Notes: a model not told the origin generated them from the sequence alone. Counted from the first letter of the stretch, positions 36,101 to 51,100 are shown. The stretch: DNA of 64,000 nucleotides from Lineus longissimus (GCF_910592395.1 NC_088324.1:684001-748000), one strand, 5' to 3'. Numbers and translations are program-made.

Positions 36101-39100
36101 GGCTCAAACACAAGAGTATCCCTTTAATTATCTAAAGGGAGAACTGAGTTAACAGCTCGGCCGCCAGGCGGCGCCCTGACCGATCCCGCGAGATCGCGCC
36201 GATCTCATGCCGCCATATTTAGTCTTTACTCTTGAGCATTAATAAAGAGTATGTCCCGTTTGTGGGGACGGCGGGAGGGCCGTGTTCCATAGGTAAGTAT
36301 GAACTAACAAAATGGCCATTTCTTGTAAGGAAATGGGCATTTTGTGTCATTCAAACTTACCTATGGAACACTTTTGCATCGAATCCCAGCAACCTATTGG
36401 AGGTGGGAAACGAGGACTTACCTAAGGCTGAGCTGTTGTTCCATCCAGGAGGCACCACCGGCATATTAGCTAAGGAGGACCGCCAGGGGAAAGAAATGGG
36501 GAGAACCGGAGGACCGGTATTTTGATCTCGGTATTACAATCATATTATAGAGAGTAATAGACCCATTCTCCGGAAAGCGCTAGAATTGCGTAATAAAACC
36601 ATCTTCTTTCCGGCAACAGAGCTTAGAGCAAGTAAGGCATGTTCAAGGGTGTAGAATGAGTTATTGCTAAACAACAATAAGAAATTGCGTCCTTTCTAGT
36701 CTACTAGGGGTTGCCTGGATGTTGAAGATAGGGCATATCAAAAATGGCGCAAGATGCGCGTTTGACTCTTCAATCGGGCTCCCCCCCCTTTTTTGATCTA
36801 GCCAGGATCAAACAACATGCCCCGCAGACACAATCGGGCCGATTGTGTGCATGCCATCTACGAGGGAAGAAACGTCTCGTAGGTAGAAACGAGAGAATGT
36901 GGAGTGATTACTCCAACATGCAGCGGAAACGACTTCTTGAAGAGCAACTCCTCGGTAGTTAGCCCAGGAGGTGGCTAGTGCTCTAACTTCATGCGCTGAG
37001 ATGTTAGCTAGCGCACGAAGATCAGAGGAAGTCTTCAAGGTGTTGTAGGAAAGACGAATAGTCTCCACAATCCACCTTGAAATAGTGGCGGCCGCTATCT
37101 CTCGTTTATTTCCCTCCTTATAGGACAAAAACAAACGCTCTCTCCCCTGGCGGATACCGGGAGGTTTTGTCCTATTTATGTAGAACTTTAGGGCCCTGAC
37201 GGGACATAAAGTTCTGTCAGGAAGATCATAAGAGATCGTTCCTGACAGAGAGGGAATAGTAACCGGGGGCCGAGAGGTGGCCGGTCCCTGGTTCTTCGCC
37301 AGAAATCCTGGTATAAAAGCCAGGATAACCTCCCCTCCCTCTCTAAAAGCCAGCTTCTTAAAAGAAAGTGCATGGAGCTCTGATCTCCGTTGGGCGGTAG
37401 CCAAGGCTACTAGAAAGACCGTTTTGAGTGTCAGATATTTCATGGATGAAATAGACATGGGTTCAAAAGGATGCCTCATGAGCACCTTAAGGACAACAGA
37501 AAGGTCCCATTTAGGGGTGTTGTGAACCGGTCTAGGACGCTCTAATAACATTCCTCTGAAAAGAGGGGTTATTTGGTCCTCCCAACGAAGATCCCAGGTG
37601 CTTAAAACACGGAGGGTAGAAGCGATGGCGGACTTGTACCCTTTTATAGCCGTGACAGATAGTTGTCTTTCCGTGAATAATTCAATAAGGAAATCAACTA
37701 ATCTGTATATAGAGGGAGAGATCGGATTAACTCCGTTCTCCCTGCACCAGGAAGTGAAGGTAGACCACTTTCCTTGATACACATCAAGGGTAGACCCCCT
37801 TTGAGGTGCGGACATGCGCTTGACAGCGATGTCCGAAAAGCCTCTCTGGTGGAGATGCAACTGGATAAGTTCCAGGCGTGAAACTTGAAAAATCCAGGGT
37901 TCTGGTGGTAGCATCTCCCCAGGGGGTGCCACAGGAGGTGCTTCCAAGTAGGAAGACTCCTGGGGTGATCTATCAGGAGCTCCAGCAAGGCTGGGAACCA
38001 GGCCTGATTTGGCCAGCAAGGTGCGATGAGAGTTATTCTCACCGGATGGCTGGTCAAGATCTTGTTCAGGACTGGTTGGATGAGAGGGAGGGGTGGAAAC
38101 GCATATGCGTTCAGCCCGACCCAAGAGGCTGTAAGGCTGTCGACTTCCAGGGCCTCTTCGTCCGGAAGTGGAGAGTAATAGATGGGAAGGCGATTGTTCA
38201 GCCTGGTGGCGAACAGATCTACCTTCGGAGATTGCCAAAGGCGACAAAGGTCGTCTACAATCTCCTGATGGAGTGTCCACTCTGTCTGAACTAGCTTGTT
38301 CTGACGGGACAGGGCGTCGGCAAGGATGTTGCGATTGCCCGGTATGTGCCTGGCACATATCGATACTCCAAGGTCGGCACAAAGATGGTAAAGCTCCCAA
38401 GTTAGCTGGCAAAGAATGCCGGACTTTGTGCCTCCCTGTCTCCTGACATATGCTACTACTGTAGAATTGTCGGAGAACAGGGTTACTCTCCGATTCTTCA
38501 GGCGAAGGGAAAGAGCCCTCACGGCAAGAAGGACAGCCTTCATTTCCAATATATTTATTGGAAGAATGGTCTCCTCCCTTGTCCATAGACCTCTTATGGA
38601 CATGTCCCCGTTGTTCAGATGTGCTCCCCACCCTAGTAGGGAAGCATCTGTGAACAGGGACACTTCTGGGGGCGGTGGGGCAAGATCTACACCGCTTTGG
38701 AGACGAGTCTCCGACTCCCAGAAGTTCCAGACGTTCTTGAGTAGGTATTGAGGTATCAATACCAACTTGTCTAATGGGTCCCTGTGGGGTTTCCATAGAG
38801 ACATTAGAAACATCTGGATGGGACGCATATATAGACGGCCAAGGGGGATTTGGTCTGCTGCCGAATTCAGAAGTCCCAAAAGGCTCAAGCATCGCCTTGC
38901 GGGAGCTTGAGTCCTTCCTCTGAATTCTGCGACGAGATGAAGAATTTTCTTTATCCTGTCTAGGGGGGGGCAGCATTTTCCCTATGGCCGTAAGGAACCG
39001 AACTCCAACGTAAACGAAGTCTTGGGATGGTATGAATTCTGACTTTGTTTCGTTGATAATCCAACCTGCGGAAAATACTTTTTGCTTTAGAACCTGAAGT

Positions 39101-42100
39101 TGTTGCAGTAGTCGTTCCCGCGATTTGCAACGGAGTAGCCAATCGTCTAGGTAGTGATGGAGCTTGAACCCCATCACGTGAAAGGGAGCGACGAAGGCTG
39201 TGACTATCATCGTAAAAATTAGGGGTGCCGATGCCAGACCGAACGGCAGGGCCCTGAATTGATACGTCTTTCCTTCGTAATGGAATCGAAGGAAGTGTTG
39301 ATAGTCTGGATGGATCGGTACATGTAAGTACACATCCATTAAATCCATCGATACCGCCCAATCGTTGGGCTGTATCGCCGTTGCTATAGACCTGGTGGTT
39401 TCCATCTTGAAATGAGGAACATTCAAGAAGGTGTTTAACCTGGAAAGGACTATGATCAGCCTCCATGTACCTGCTTTCTTGGGAACCAAGAAAACGTGGC
39501 TGTAAAAGCCGGGGGAGCATGGATCTTGAAGGACCTGGATAGCTTGCTTCTCCAGTAATGTCGCGACCTCTGCTTGGAGGGCAGAGGCCTTGACTGGGTC
39601 CTTCGGTGGCTGAACTGGGGTTGGATATATGGTAGTCGGGGGGGTACGGTTGAAATCTAGTTTCACTCCGTACCTCAACATGTTTGGGACTGGGGACCCC
39701 TTTGGGCACCAATCGTCCCAAATGTCTGCAAATTTTTGCAGACGGCCCCCGACTACCGGAGTCGGCTCCTTTTTGCGTCCAGGAGGAGAAAGGAGGGGGG
39801 AGTCACCTCTTCCGGCCAGCACCCCTTGGGCGAAAGGAGTGCTTAGTCGGACCGGATCCACCCTGGTTAGAGGAAGTATTTTTCCTCTTTCCAGTCCGGC
39901 GACCCTCCGCTTCCCGTCGGAAGAATCCAGCAGGAGCAGGCTGACTAGGCGGGGTAGGCCTAGGCAGGACCTGCCTGGCGTACGGGATTGAACCCGATGC
40001 CTGCTGGGGCCTCTCTATCTTTCTAGCGTTAGGTAGAGAGGTCTTGGCCCTCTGTGTCGCAGTGGGGGCATATAATTTGTCCCAATCTTTCTGTGCTTGA
40101 GCCGCCTCTTGTACAGAATCTGCGAACAGGAAAGAACCGTCCATAGGAGCGGTTCTTAAGGCCCCTTCCAGCTGGAGGGATCTGATGACATTGAGAGAGC
40201 CCAGTGCGGCGTCTCTACGGAGTAGGACGCTATTTGCTGCGGTCTTGGCGGACAGCGCAATAGCGTGCCTAATCGAATGTGACAAGGATGTCACAAGCGA
40301 TTTTGTGTCATCAGATAGTGACTCATTATCTTTTAGGGATCTGGCTAGGGCCAGGTTAGTGTGCTCTGCGTAGGAGAGCACCGCTAACGTGTTTTTGGCC
40401 AGACCCTCTTGTGCTCTAAGGTCTCGGTAAGCCGAGGAGGAGGTCACCCTAGGCACGAGTTGGTCCAGCTGTACATCGTCCTTTAATATGGAAGTCGATG
40501 CTGCAGCTGGACAGCCGGCCGAGCTGACTCGATAATAGTCAGCGCGGTACTGCCTAACGGGAGGAAGTTGTGCCGTGAACAACTTCCCCGGTTTACACCA
40601 AGCTTCCGGTCCGACTGCCGGAAGGACAGGGATGGAAGTACGTTGGTGGGCGCCTTGTGAGTCTCTGATTGTACGCTCCAAAAGTTCAGAGACTGCTTAC
40701 ACCGACGGGGAGGGAGGAAGGAATTCAAGTGCCCGAGTGGAGCCTTGAGAAACCTGTGGATTGGGATCCACTTCCTGTCCCCAGAGTGAAAAGGTCGGTG
40801 TTGACAAGGCTGGCAGTTCCGGCGGGGTAGGGCACAGATCCTGCGGGAGGTACGCTCTGATCAAGGATCTGAGTGTCCTCATATCCGACAGGATACTGGC
40901 CTCCTCTGGTGACAGCTCCTCCTGATTGGGGGAGCGGTAGCCTGGCTGAGAACTCTCGTTCTCAGAAAATTCCTCTAAAATAGAGGAGTCGGATGGTGGG
41001 TATCCGATGGGACCAGGCGCACCAGAGGAACCGGAACCCTGCTCCAGATGGCTGAGTCTATCAGAAAGACCTGCTACCATCTGGATGAGCTGGGACAGTT
41101 GCTGTCCCGACTCGGGTTCCGGACCCGACGTGCGGCTTCTCTCAACGACGGGCGGTTGAGGCGAGGGTGAGCGCATAAGCGAACCCTGGAAGCCGTATGT
41201 GCGGGCGAATGGGTCTTCCGGAAGCGGAAGTTGCCCATATTCTGAACCAGAGTTCAGATGTCCTCTCTGCGTAGCTCGTTCCATGGGAACGACGCCTCTG
41301 CTACGAGGAGGGGGTGGCACTTCCGGTTGGTTCCACCCAAGAGGTTGGCCAACGTAGGAAGGTGCCTGCATTTCCGGTAGGACGAAGTCCGAAACCGGAA
41401 ATGCCCGTAACTCCTTCGCCGGTATGGAGCTACCGGAAGCCCTTTTAGAAGGAGGTACGGAGGGCGGAAACGCTGTTACCGAAGACGCATGGCGTTTCGG
41501 AGGTGGCGTTATAAGGTCCGGCCCTACTCTACTGTGTCCGTGAAGACTGGGGTTATTTCGCAGTAAAGACTGAGAAAAACCCCCAGTAGAGTCTTCGGTT
41601 ACTGAAAAACGGGAACCCGCGTCAGTAACCGGAACTGCAATCGGCGGACCGGAAGCAGGGTGCTCCCGCGGGTACAAAGGGCTTGTACTCGGGGGAGCGG
41701 ACGACAGGGGAACCGGAAGGTTCCCTGAGGTCCGGGGTATATTAAACCCTTGGAGACTTATTGGATGTAAGTCTCCCTTGGGACCACAGACATTAATAAT
41801 GTCAGATCCCGCATCCTTCGCAGCCGCGGCCGGAACCGGAACTCGGCTGACGGAAGGGGTGGTGGCGGGAGGTTTGCTAGACCTCCGGGTTATATGCCCG
41901 GAAACGGAACCGGAAGAGGGTTTAGGCGTCTTCGCGGCCCGTTTCCCGCCACCAGACGCATTCCTTTGTGGTGAGACAAAGGATGCCGTCGGAGGGGTAC
42001 GCCATATAAAAAATGGTACCAATGACAATAAAAACACTGGGAACCCCAAGTAGGCCAGAAAGGACGCAATAATTAATGGAAAGGAAGACATGCCTACTTG

Positions 42101-45100
42101 AATTAAACACTATTGCAATGGATCTGAGTCTTGTTTATTACAATAGAGCGGAGAATAGCCTACTTAACTCTACCCTACCAAGATCAAAATAATGGAGCCG
42201 GGTCGACTAAGCTAGCTAAGAAAATGTCTATAATTAAATAGACTGGACAATACTAATGCCAAGATTAGTTTGGCGGTCTACTCCGTAGGTGAATGAACCC
42301 AAAAATCGTCTAGACTTGGCTGGTTGAATTTGGTTTTAAATCGAATTCACGGCAGCTTTGAATAAACGATGTGCCTCGTAGAAGCACAAGAGTAAAGACT
42401 GAATATGGCGGCATGAGATGGGCGCGATCTCGCGGGATCGGTCAGGGCGCCGCCTGGCGGCCGAGCTGTTAACTCAGTTCTCCCTTTAGAAAATAAAAGG
42501 GATACTCTTGTGTTTGAGCCCAAATGGAGTAACATGCTAAAGTGTTCCATAGGTAAGTTTGAATGACACAAAATGTTGATAGTCTGGATGGATCGGTACA
42601 TGTAAGTACGCATCCATTAAATCCATCGATATCGCCCAATCGTTGGGCTGTATCGCCGTTGCTATAGACCTGGTGGTTTCCATCTTGAAATGAGGAACAT
42701 TCAAGAAGGTGTTGAACCTGGAAAGGTCTATGATCAGCCTCCATGTACCTGCTTTCTTGGGAACCAAGAAAACGTGGCTGTAAAAGCCGGGGGAGCATGG
42801 ATCTTGAAGGACCTGGATAGCTTGCTTCTCCAGTAATGTCGCGACCTCTGCTTGGAGGGCAGAGGCCTTGACTGGGTCCTTCGGTGGCTGAACTGGGGTT
42901 GGATATATGGTAGTCGGGGGGTACGGTTGAAATCTAGTTTCACTCCGTACCTCAACATGTTTGGGACTGGGGACCCCTTTGGGCACCAATCGTCCCAAAT
43001 GTCTGCAAATTTTTGCAGACGGCCCCCGACTACCGGAGTCGGCTCCTTTTTGCGTCCGGGAGGAGTAAGGAGGGGGGAATCACCTCTTCCGGCCAGCACC
43101 CCTTGGGCGAAAGGAGTGCTTAGTCGGACCGGATCCACCCTGGTTAGAGGAAGTATTTTTCCTCTTTCCAGTCCGGCGACCCTCCGCTTCCCGTCGGAAG
43201 GATCCAGCAGGAGCAGGCTGACTAGGCGGGGTAGGCCTAGGCAGGACCTGCCTGGCGTACGGGATTGAACCCGATGCCTGCTGGGGCCTCTCTATCTTTC
43301 TAGCGTTAGGTAGAGAGGTCTTGGCCCTCTGTGTCGCAGTGGGGGCATATAATTTGTCCCAATCTTTCTGTGCTTGAGCCGCCTCTTGTACAGAATCTGC
43401 GAACAGGAAAGAACCGTCCATAGGAGCGGTTCTTAAGGCCCCTTCCAGCTGGAGGGATCTGATGACATTGAGAGAGCCCAGTGCGGCGTCTCTACGGAGT
43501 AGGAAGCTATTTGCTGCGGTCTTGGCGGACAGAGCAATAGCGTGCCTAATCGAATGTGACAAGGATGTCACAAGCGATTTTGTGTCATCAGATAGTGACT
43601 CATTATCTTTTAGGGATCTGGCTATGCCAGGTTAGTGTGCTCTGCGTAGGAGAGCACCGCTAACGTGTTTTTGGCCAGACCCTCTTGTGCTCTAAGGTCT
43701 CGGTAAGCCGAGGAGGAGGTCACCCTAGGCACGAGTTGGTCCAGCTGTACATCGTCCTTTAATATGGAAGTCGATGCTGCAGCTGGACAGCCGGCCGAGC
43801 TGACTCGATAATAGCAGCGCGGTACTGCCTAACGGGAGGAAGTTGTGCCGTGAACAACTTCCCCGGTTTACACCAAGCTTCCGGTCCGACTGCCGGAAGG
43901 ACAGGGATGGAAGTACGTTGGTGGGCGCCTTGTGAGTCTCTGATTGTACGCTCCAAAAGTTCAGAGACTGCTACCACCGACGGGGAGGGAGGAAGGAATT
44001 CAAGTGCCCGAGTGGAGCCTTGAGAAACCTGTGGATTGGGATCCACTTCCTGTCCCCAGAGTGAAAAGGTCGGTGTTGACAAGGCTGGCAGTTCCGGCGG
44101 GGTAGGGCACAGATCCTGCGGGAGGTACGCTCTGATCAAGGATCTGAGTGTCCTCATATCCGACAAGATACTGGCCTCCTCTGGTGACAGCTCCTCCTGA
44201 TTGGGGGAGCGGTAGCCTGGCTGAGAACTCTCGTTCTCAGAAAATTCCTCTAAAATAGAGGAGTCGGATGGTGGGTATCCGATGGGACCAGGCGCACCAG
44301 AGGAACCGGAACCCTGCTCCAGATGGCTGAGTCTATCAGTAAGACCTGCTACCATCTGGATGAGCTGGGACAGTTGCTGTCCCGACTCGGGTTCCGGACC
44401 CGACGTGCGGCTTCTCTCAACGACGGGCGGTTGAGGCGAGGGTGAGCGCAAAAGCGAACCCTGGAAGCCGTATGTACGGGCGAATGGGTCTTCCGGAAGC
44501 GGAAGATGCCCATATTCTGAACCAGAGTTCAGATGTCCTCTCTGCGTAGCTCGTTCCATGGGAACGACGCCTCTGCTACGAGGAGGGGGTGGCACTTCCG
44601 GTTGGTTCCACCCAAGAGGTTGGCCAACGTAGGAAGGTGCCTGCATTTCCGGTAGGACGAAGTCCGAAACCGGAAATGCCCGTAACTCCTTCGCCGGTAT
44701 GGAGCTACCGGATGCCCTTTTAGAAGGAGGTACGGAGGGCGGAAACGCTGTTACCGAAGACGCATGGCGTTTCGGAGGTGGCGTTATAAAGTCCGGCCCT
44801 ACTCTACTGTGTCCTTGAGGACTGGGGTTATTTCGCAGTAAAGACTGAGAAAAACCCCCAGTAGAGTCTTCGGTTACTGAAAAAACGGGAACCCGCGTCA
44901 GTAACCGGAACTGCAATCGGCGGACCGGAAGCAGGGTGCTCCCGCGGGTACAAAGGGCTTGTACTCGGGGGAGCGGACGACAGAGGAACCGGAAGGTTCC
45001 CTGAGGTCCGGGGTATATTAAACCCTTGGAGACTTATTGGATGTCAGTCTCCCTTGGGACCACAGACATTAATAATGTCAGATCCCGCATCCTTCGCAGC

Positions 45101-48100
45101 CGCGGCCGGAACCGGAATTCGGCTGACGGAAGGGGTGGTGGCGGGAGGTTTGCTAGACCTCCGGGTTATATGCCCGGAAACGGAACAATAGAGCGGAGAA
45201 TAGCCTACTTAACTCTACCCTACCAAGATCAAGATAATGGAGCCGGGTCGACTAAGCTAGCTAAGAAAATGTCTATAATTAAATAGACTGGACAATACTA
45301 ATGCCAAGATTAGTTGGGCGGTCTACTCCGTAGGTGAATGAACCCAAAAATCGTCTAGACTTGGCTGGTTGAATTTGGTTTTAAATCGAATTCACGGCAG
45401 CTTTGAAAAAACGATGTGCTTCATAGAAGCACAAGAGTAAAGACTGAATATGGCGGCATGAGATCGGCGCGATCTCGCGGGATCGGTCAGGGCGCCGCCT
45501 GGCGGCCGAGCTGTTAACTCAGTTCTCCCTTTAGAAAATTAAAGGGATACTCTTGTGTTTGAGCCCAAATGGAGTAACATGCAAAAGTGTTCTATAGGTA
45601 AGTTTGAATGACACAAAATGGCTTATTATAAACCGCGAGATGAGAAATCGCGAAATCGCGAGATAAGTAATCATCATTTTCTACTTCCCTCGATCACGAC
45701 AATCACCATTTCTAACGCTGCTGTCCACTTCTCAATTCGATGAGAGTAGGGCCGAATACAATACAAAGGCTACATGCACCTGCATGTTCATCTTGACCAC
45801 AAGGGTTTTTGCAACTTATCAAGATATACTGTGAGTGTAATATCGCGAGGTTCAGTATGCAGTATGAATCAAGATTATTTCCCCGTTACGCCTGGCGGCA
45901 CAAGTCACCATACACATGATTGACCGATAACACAGGGCATGTACCTGGTGAACGTCTGGTCATCGCTAAAAATAGCACGGGATAGTCTGACCATCGAAAG
46001 TAGGCTATAAGTTAGGTTAAATTCCACACATCGCAGAGCGGAGTCTATTTTAATGCCGGGCAAATCAAAACAAGGATAACTCCAGACTACAGCCTTGGTC
46101 TCATAAATGTTCGCCTTTTCAGGTTCCATAATTGCAATACATCCTCTGGCGCATGTTACTCTCACAGAGGTTGGCATCTCGCGATTTCGCATTCCACATC
46201 TCGCGGTTTATAATAAGCCGGTAAAAATACCATTACACTTCAGTATATTGACTGAACATTGCTTGTATTTTGATTTCGCCTATCACATGCAAATAACGCG
46301 AAAAAACCCCAATGAGAAACAAGTGAGATGTAAACGCTCTTGGATCCAAACATCTTATTAGAGTGTGCAGATCGAGATTCTGTCTTGATGAAAGAACAAT
46401 GAACCACCACAACAATATGACAGTTCTAGCAATTTATCAAACAGCTCAAATTCATCAAAAAAGGGTGGAGCATATACTAGTATATGAGAACGTACCCTAG
46501 TCCATCCGTCCTTGTGAAGTCTGACAACGAAACCTCCCATCTTCAGGTCCATCATCCTACCGAAAGACACAATTGTGTTGCCTCGATATTCATTCTTCAC
46601 CTCAATGGAGAAGGAACACGCGACGTCAGAGTTGGTCGTCTTCGAGAAGACGTATTTACAGACACCCATGAAGTCGATCATTCTGGTAAAATCGTCGTAA
46701 CGATGGTAATGGGGATCTCCCCAAGCCTTGCAGGTGCAGATTTCTAGTGGATAAAACAGACGGAGAGCTACACTTAGTATACATCAAACATCAATAATCT
46801 ACATGCATCAATTTGTGCTGAGGAGACACTCAACTTCGCTACATAGTTTGGAATCAAATGAGTCTGAACACGCCTGATATACAATTTGACTTACCGTTAT
46901 GATGCACCGATAATTGAATACATGTCGTTTGGATAAACGACTTTCAAGAGCAACACTTTGAGAACCAAGATAAAGTTTTAATGCGTTGTATCATCTACAG
47001 AGGCATTTTTATCACTAATCAATTAGTTCATTATTGGTTATTCAAACTCAATTCCAAAGACGGACTTACTTTCTGTACAACTCTTCAATCTGAGATCCCA
47101 TGATTTCGGTGGAGTACAACCTGAAGTGAAGGAAAACAAGAAAATGTGTATTTAGCCTCGAGGATTAGAACGAACACCTCTTGATGAGTGATCGAAATTA
47201 GAATGTCATGTAACATCTCCAAGCAAAGCTGAATGTAGATAGACAGTAGTGACTACGTGGCTTCGGTAATGTTAACAACTGCTTGCCTTGAACCAGACTT
47301 TTCCCTTCAGTGTTTTTTCTATTCTATCATCGTCTCTGAACAGCGCACAGGCTACACTACATCTGACAAAGTATTTAATGTATCAACAAATCATTTGATG
47401 TACGAGCACTTTTTCAGATTGAACATCTTGTAATCCATAATTTGAAATTTAAGGATTCGGAATTGAGGCTTCGGTGTATTATATCTTTTTACATTGAATA
47501 TCCTCCAATATAATGAACTATACTTACGAGCAACACAGTCTCCTTTCTTCAACATGTCAGAAGGTTTACACCCTGAAGGTAAAATTTGAACGGAATAACT
47601 TTTATACTCTGGCTTTTCCAAATATATCTCCAAAAGGATATATGAACTTCATTAATATAATTATCAGGTCGGAGTATACATTCTAACATTAAAACCTAAC
47701 CGTCATCACATTCACAATCACGAAAATCTTAATGACTGCCACCAACGGCTTGGATGTCGAGGCCAAGGACCACGGCACTAGTATCTCCCAGGCTTCATCA
47801 TCAGTAATCGTAATCGTGCGTTTGTTATTATACAGTTATTAAGATAAGACATACATACTGTCTACACATCGTTTGGTCGGGATGTTCCATAACTGAGACT
47901 CGGTGCACCCTAGAGAAAAAGGTAAAGCATTAAACGACAATTAATGGTTACGAAACTTCATTCAGCTTGGAATGGATTCTATTTTGAATCCACCTAGTGT
48001 TTGCGTATTAATGTACAAACTCATGGCTTAAGGAATTCACACCGCACTTGCGCGTCACTCTATCATGAATGAGATCGCTATGGTTAAGTAGCTTTGGCAA

Positions 48101-51100
48101 AGCCTTTGGTGAGGTCGCATCCAAAAAGCGAGTGCAGATAATGAAAACGAGTTGCAACGCATTTAAAATACAACACTCTTTTACCACAGTCGAGCTGCAT
48201 CAAGAGGATAAACTACAGAAAGACAGATATATTTAAATGGATAAGTGCTATGTTATAGGCTAATCCTGTGATGTCTCATACTCACTCGGTGTGCAGATCT
48301 TCTTGGTGTTATCCAAGATCTCCTCTGGAGCACAGCGGTTGACACATTTATCCCCTATCCATCTCTTTGCAACATCATCTGTGCATTCTTGAAGAAAAAG
48401 GAAGTTAATTACTGGCAGTGAAAACCTCTTCCTCTCCCTAGTTAATGTTTAATCCTTCAACAGAAAAACACTTGAAACTTATAAACTTTAGAGCACCCTT
48501 TCGGTCGTGTGGATGGAGATCCGTTTGCAATATCGTTTATGAAGGAAAATGATAACCGGTTAAGAAGACACGCAAAGGGATGGCAAATTTGGCCAAAATA
48601 TTGGCTTTTGTTCGGATGAACCAAAGGACGTTCCGATGCTTGTATAGATAACTGCAGCATATGAAAGATGCTAAGGTACGCACTTCGTGGAAACAGAGTT
48701 TGTGAAGAGAACCGATGGTTCCATTCGGTCTGGATGTATACAGTAGGTGCAAGGAAATCATATTACGGATACTCTAAATATGTTGACATAACCATTGAAA
48801 GCACATGACGGGGGCTTTCTGATGGTCCCCTCAATATTACCCTTCCACGGGTAACGGACGTTGATTAACTCGGAAACCAATGTTCTCGGGTAAAATCAGT
48901 TCGTAATTCGTAATTTGCAATTCGTGAGATTTGTGGAAACTCGCTATGTCAATTGAAGCGCAAAAATGAATCAGACATGTCTCGAGGGGTTTGTTTTCAT
49001 GTTCGTCGTCGACAGTTTTTTTCAAAGCTCTTTAGGTAAAATCAATTCAAATGTTTGAAGAGTAAACTGATTTTGGATTTTAATCGAATATGCCATATGG
49101 ACGCTAATTTAGACCCAGTTTTGAAGGAGTATGTCAAAAAAACATGTTCACCTGCAGCTGTCACTTTCATCAAATTGTGTCAAGCACAGACTGCTTTCAT
49201 CTCTATTATAAGAGTGTCGATTAATACAAGTTGTAAATACTTTGTAAATACTGGTCAGTGACCAATTTCGCCATAAGACGTGTATATGAATATGACGAAT
49301 GTGCCCCTGGTACACCAACAAACCTTTCGAAATTCACTCATGAACAGTACATCTGTCGACCACGTCAGAAGAAACAAGATCCTTACCACATGAAGCCACC
49401 CATGAAACCAAAGAACAAAAGACCTATATAACCTTCTGTAACTCAACGCCTTTAGGGCAAGTTTCTCTTTACATAAAACGTGTTGTCAGCAAAACCCTTT
49501 GGCGTTTTCAGCACTTCTAAATTTGCCAGATGTTGCTTATTGTGTTTCAGGCAGACTTACGTAGGGTTGGCACTGAAAAGACAATTATCATATTATAATT
49601 AATTTTTGTGAGCACATCGAAAGATTTGATAAACTTATGTATCATCGGCACGATTGGAAACAGAAAAAAACCTTCTATTGAAGTTATCATTTTTCTCAAA
49701 ATATGAAGTTTTTTTCATCTTTAAAACGAATCAGGAAAGATATGAAAGACTAAAGACGAAACGCTTGCATCAGTCCTTCTCATTACATAGATGCATACTA
49801 TTATACGGCTCTAGGAAAATTCGTCCCCGGAAAATTCGTCCCCGGAAAACTCGTCACCGGAAAATTCGTCCCCTAGGAAAATTCGTCCCTGGAAAATTCG
49901 TCCACGAGGAAAATTTCGTCCCCAGAATATTTGTCCCCGGAAAATATGTCCCCTAGGATAATTCGTCCCTGGGAAATTCGTGCCCGAGGATAATTCGTCC
50001 CCGGAAAATTAGAGAAAAGTTGAAAGTTTCTGACATTACTTTCTAGTAATAACTACTACTTACTACTTTCGACTTTTCTCATTCAGTGTTATATCTCTAT
50101 TTACTACCCTACTAGCTAGTTACCTACTCCACTCTTTTCATAGTAGGTAGAGGTAGGCAGGCGAAATAGTTTATTTCTTTACAAATAAGTATTTTTACTG
50201 GTCAGAATGAAAGAAAAACTCTAAATTCTTCAATAAAATATGTCGCCTGCCTACCTCTACCTACTATAAAAATAGTGGGGTAGGTAACTAGCTAGTAGGG
50301 TAGTAAAGAGAGATGTTACACTGAATGAGAAAAATCGAAAGTAGTAGTTATTACTACAGTCCATTCGACAAGACTTAAGAGTCTTGGAAAGTAAAGTCAG
50401 AAACTTTCAACTTTGTAAAATTTTCTGGGGACGAATTATCCTCGGGGACGAACTTTCCAGGAACGAATTATCCTCGGGGACAAATTTTCCGGGGACGAAC
50501 TATCCTCGGGGACGAATTATCCTCGGGGACGAATTTTCCGGGGACGAATTTTCTTGGGGACGAATTATCCGGGGACGAATTTGCGGGGACGAGTTTTTCT
50601 AGGGACGAATTATCCGGGGACGAATTTTCCTGTAACCCTATTATACCCACATCATGGCATTACGTAGGCAGAGATATGCCTGCATATATAATTCAAGTAA
50701 GGCCGTAACAAAATGTTCTCTCTCAAAATCTAGCTCCTCGAGTTCTACAATTAGCTTCTACCCTTATATCTCAATTTTCTGAACGCTGATCCTGCCACAC
50801 GATCGTGCTGCTCGTGGAATAAGATGCCTGATTTCCTCTTTATTGAAATTACGAAAGTGTACCCTTAACTGTAATCCGCTCATGCTTGAATGGCCAACAT
50901 TTTCTGTTCCAAATTCTATTGAGAGCGGAGACATATACATAATATGTTGACAGGTGTGAGGTGCCGAAAGCTACCACAAGGCTAAAACTTTGGTATTGGA
51001 GTTTTATTTCACCTATTGGGAATGACAAGGCCTTGCTAGGTTATTCTTACCCGAACCGTCAGAACAATAACTTAGTTATTGCTTGGTTAAACGGACATAT

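Larger units (their letters stand above)
36024..42575 (-). mobile_element. Inner DIRS retrotransposon (DIRS-b), full length
   Basis: 6552 bp with the same termini as the outer copy. It interrupts the outer RT gene between GAAGGAAGTG and TTGATAGTC; the inner copy itself shows the unbroken sequence at 39289-39312. No target duplication. Same orientation as the outer element. Confidence 0.85.
32749..45620 (-). mobile_element. Outer DIRS retrotransposon (DIRS-a), split by an inner copy
   Basis: Begins CCCATTTCCTTACAAG and ends CACAAAATG. Comparing with U2 shows the host reads straight through GAAAAATG|GCTTATT, with no target duplication, as expected for tyrosine-recombinase integration. Own sequence is 32749-36023 plus 42576-45620, about 6.3 kb. 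Coding order on the minus strand is gag, RT-RNase H, tyrosine recombinase. It has inverted terminal repeats and an internal complementary region, the DIRS1-type layout. Confidence 0.85.

Noticed and set aside
36808-39861. Single 1017-residue RT-recombinase fusion protein
   Set aside because: The middle third is RNase H read in the wrong frame; the join depends on one extra G.
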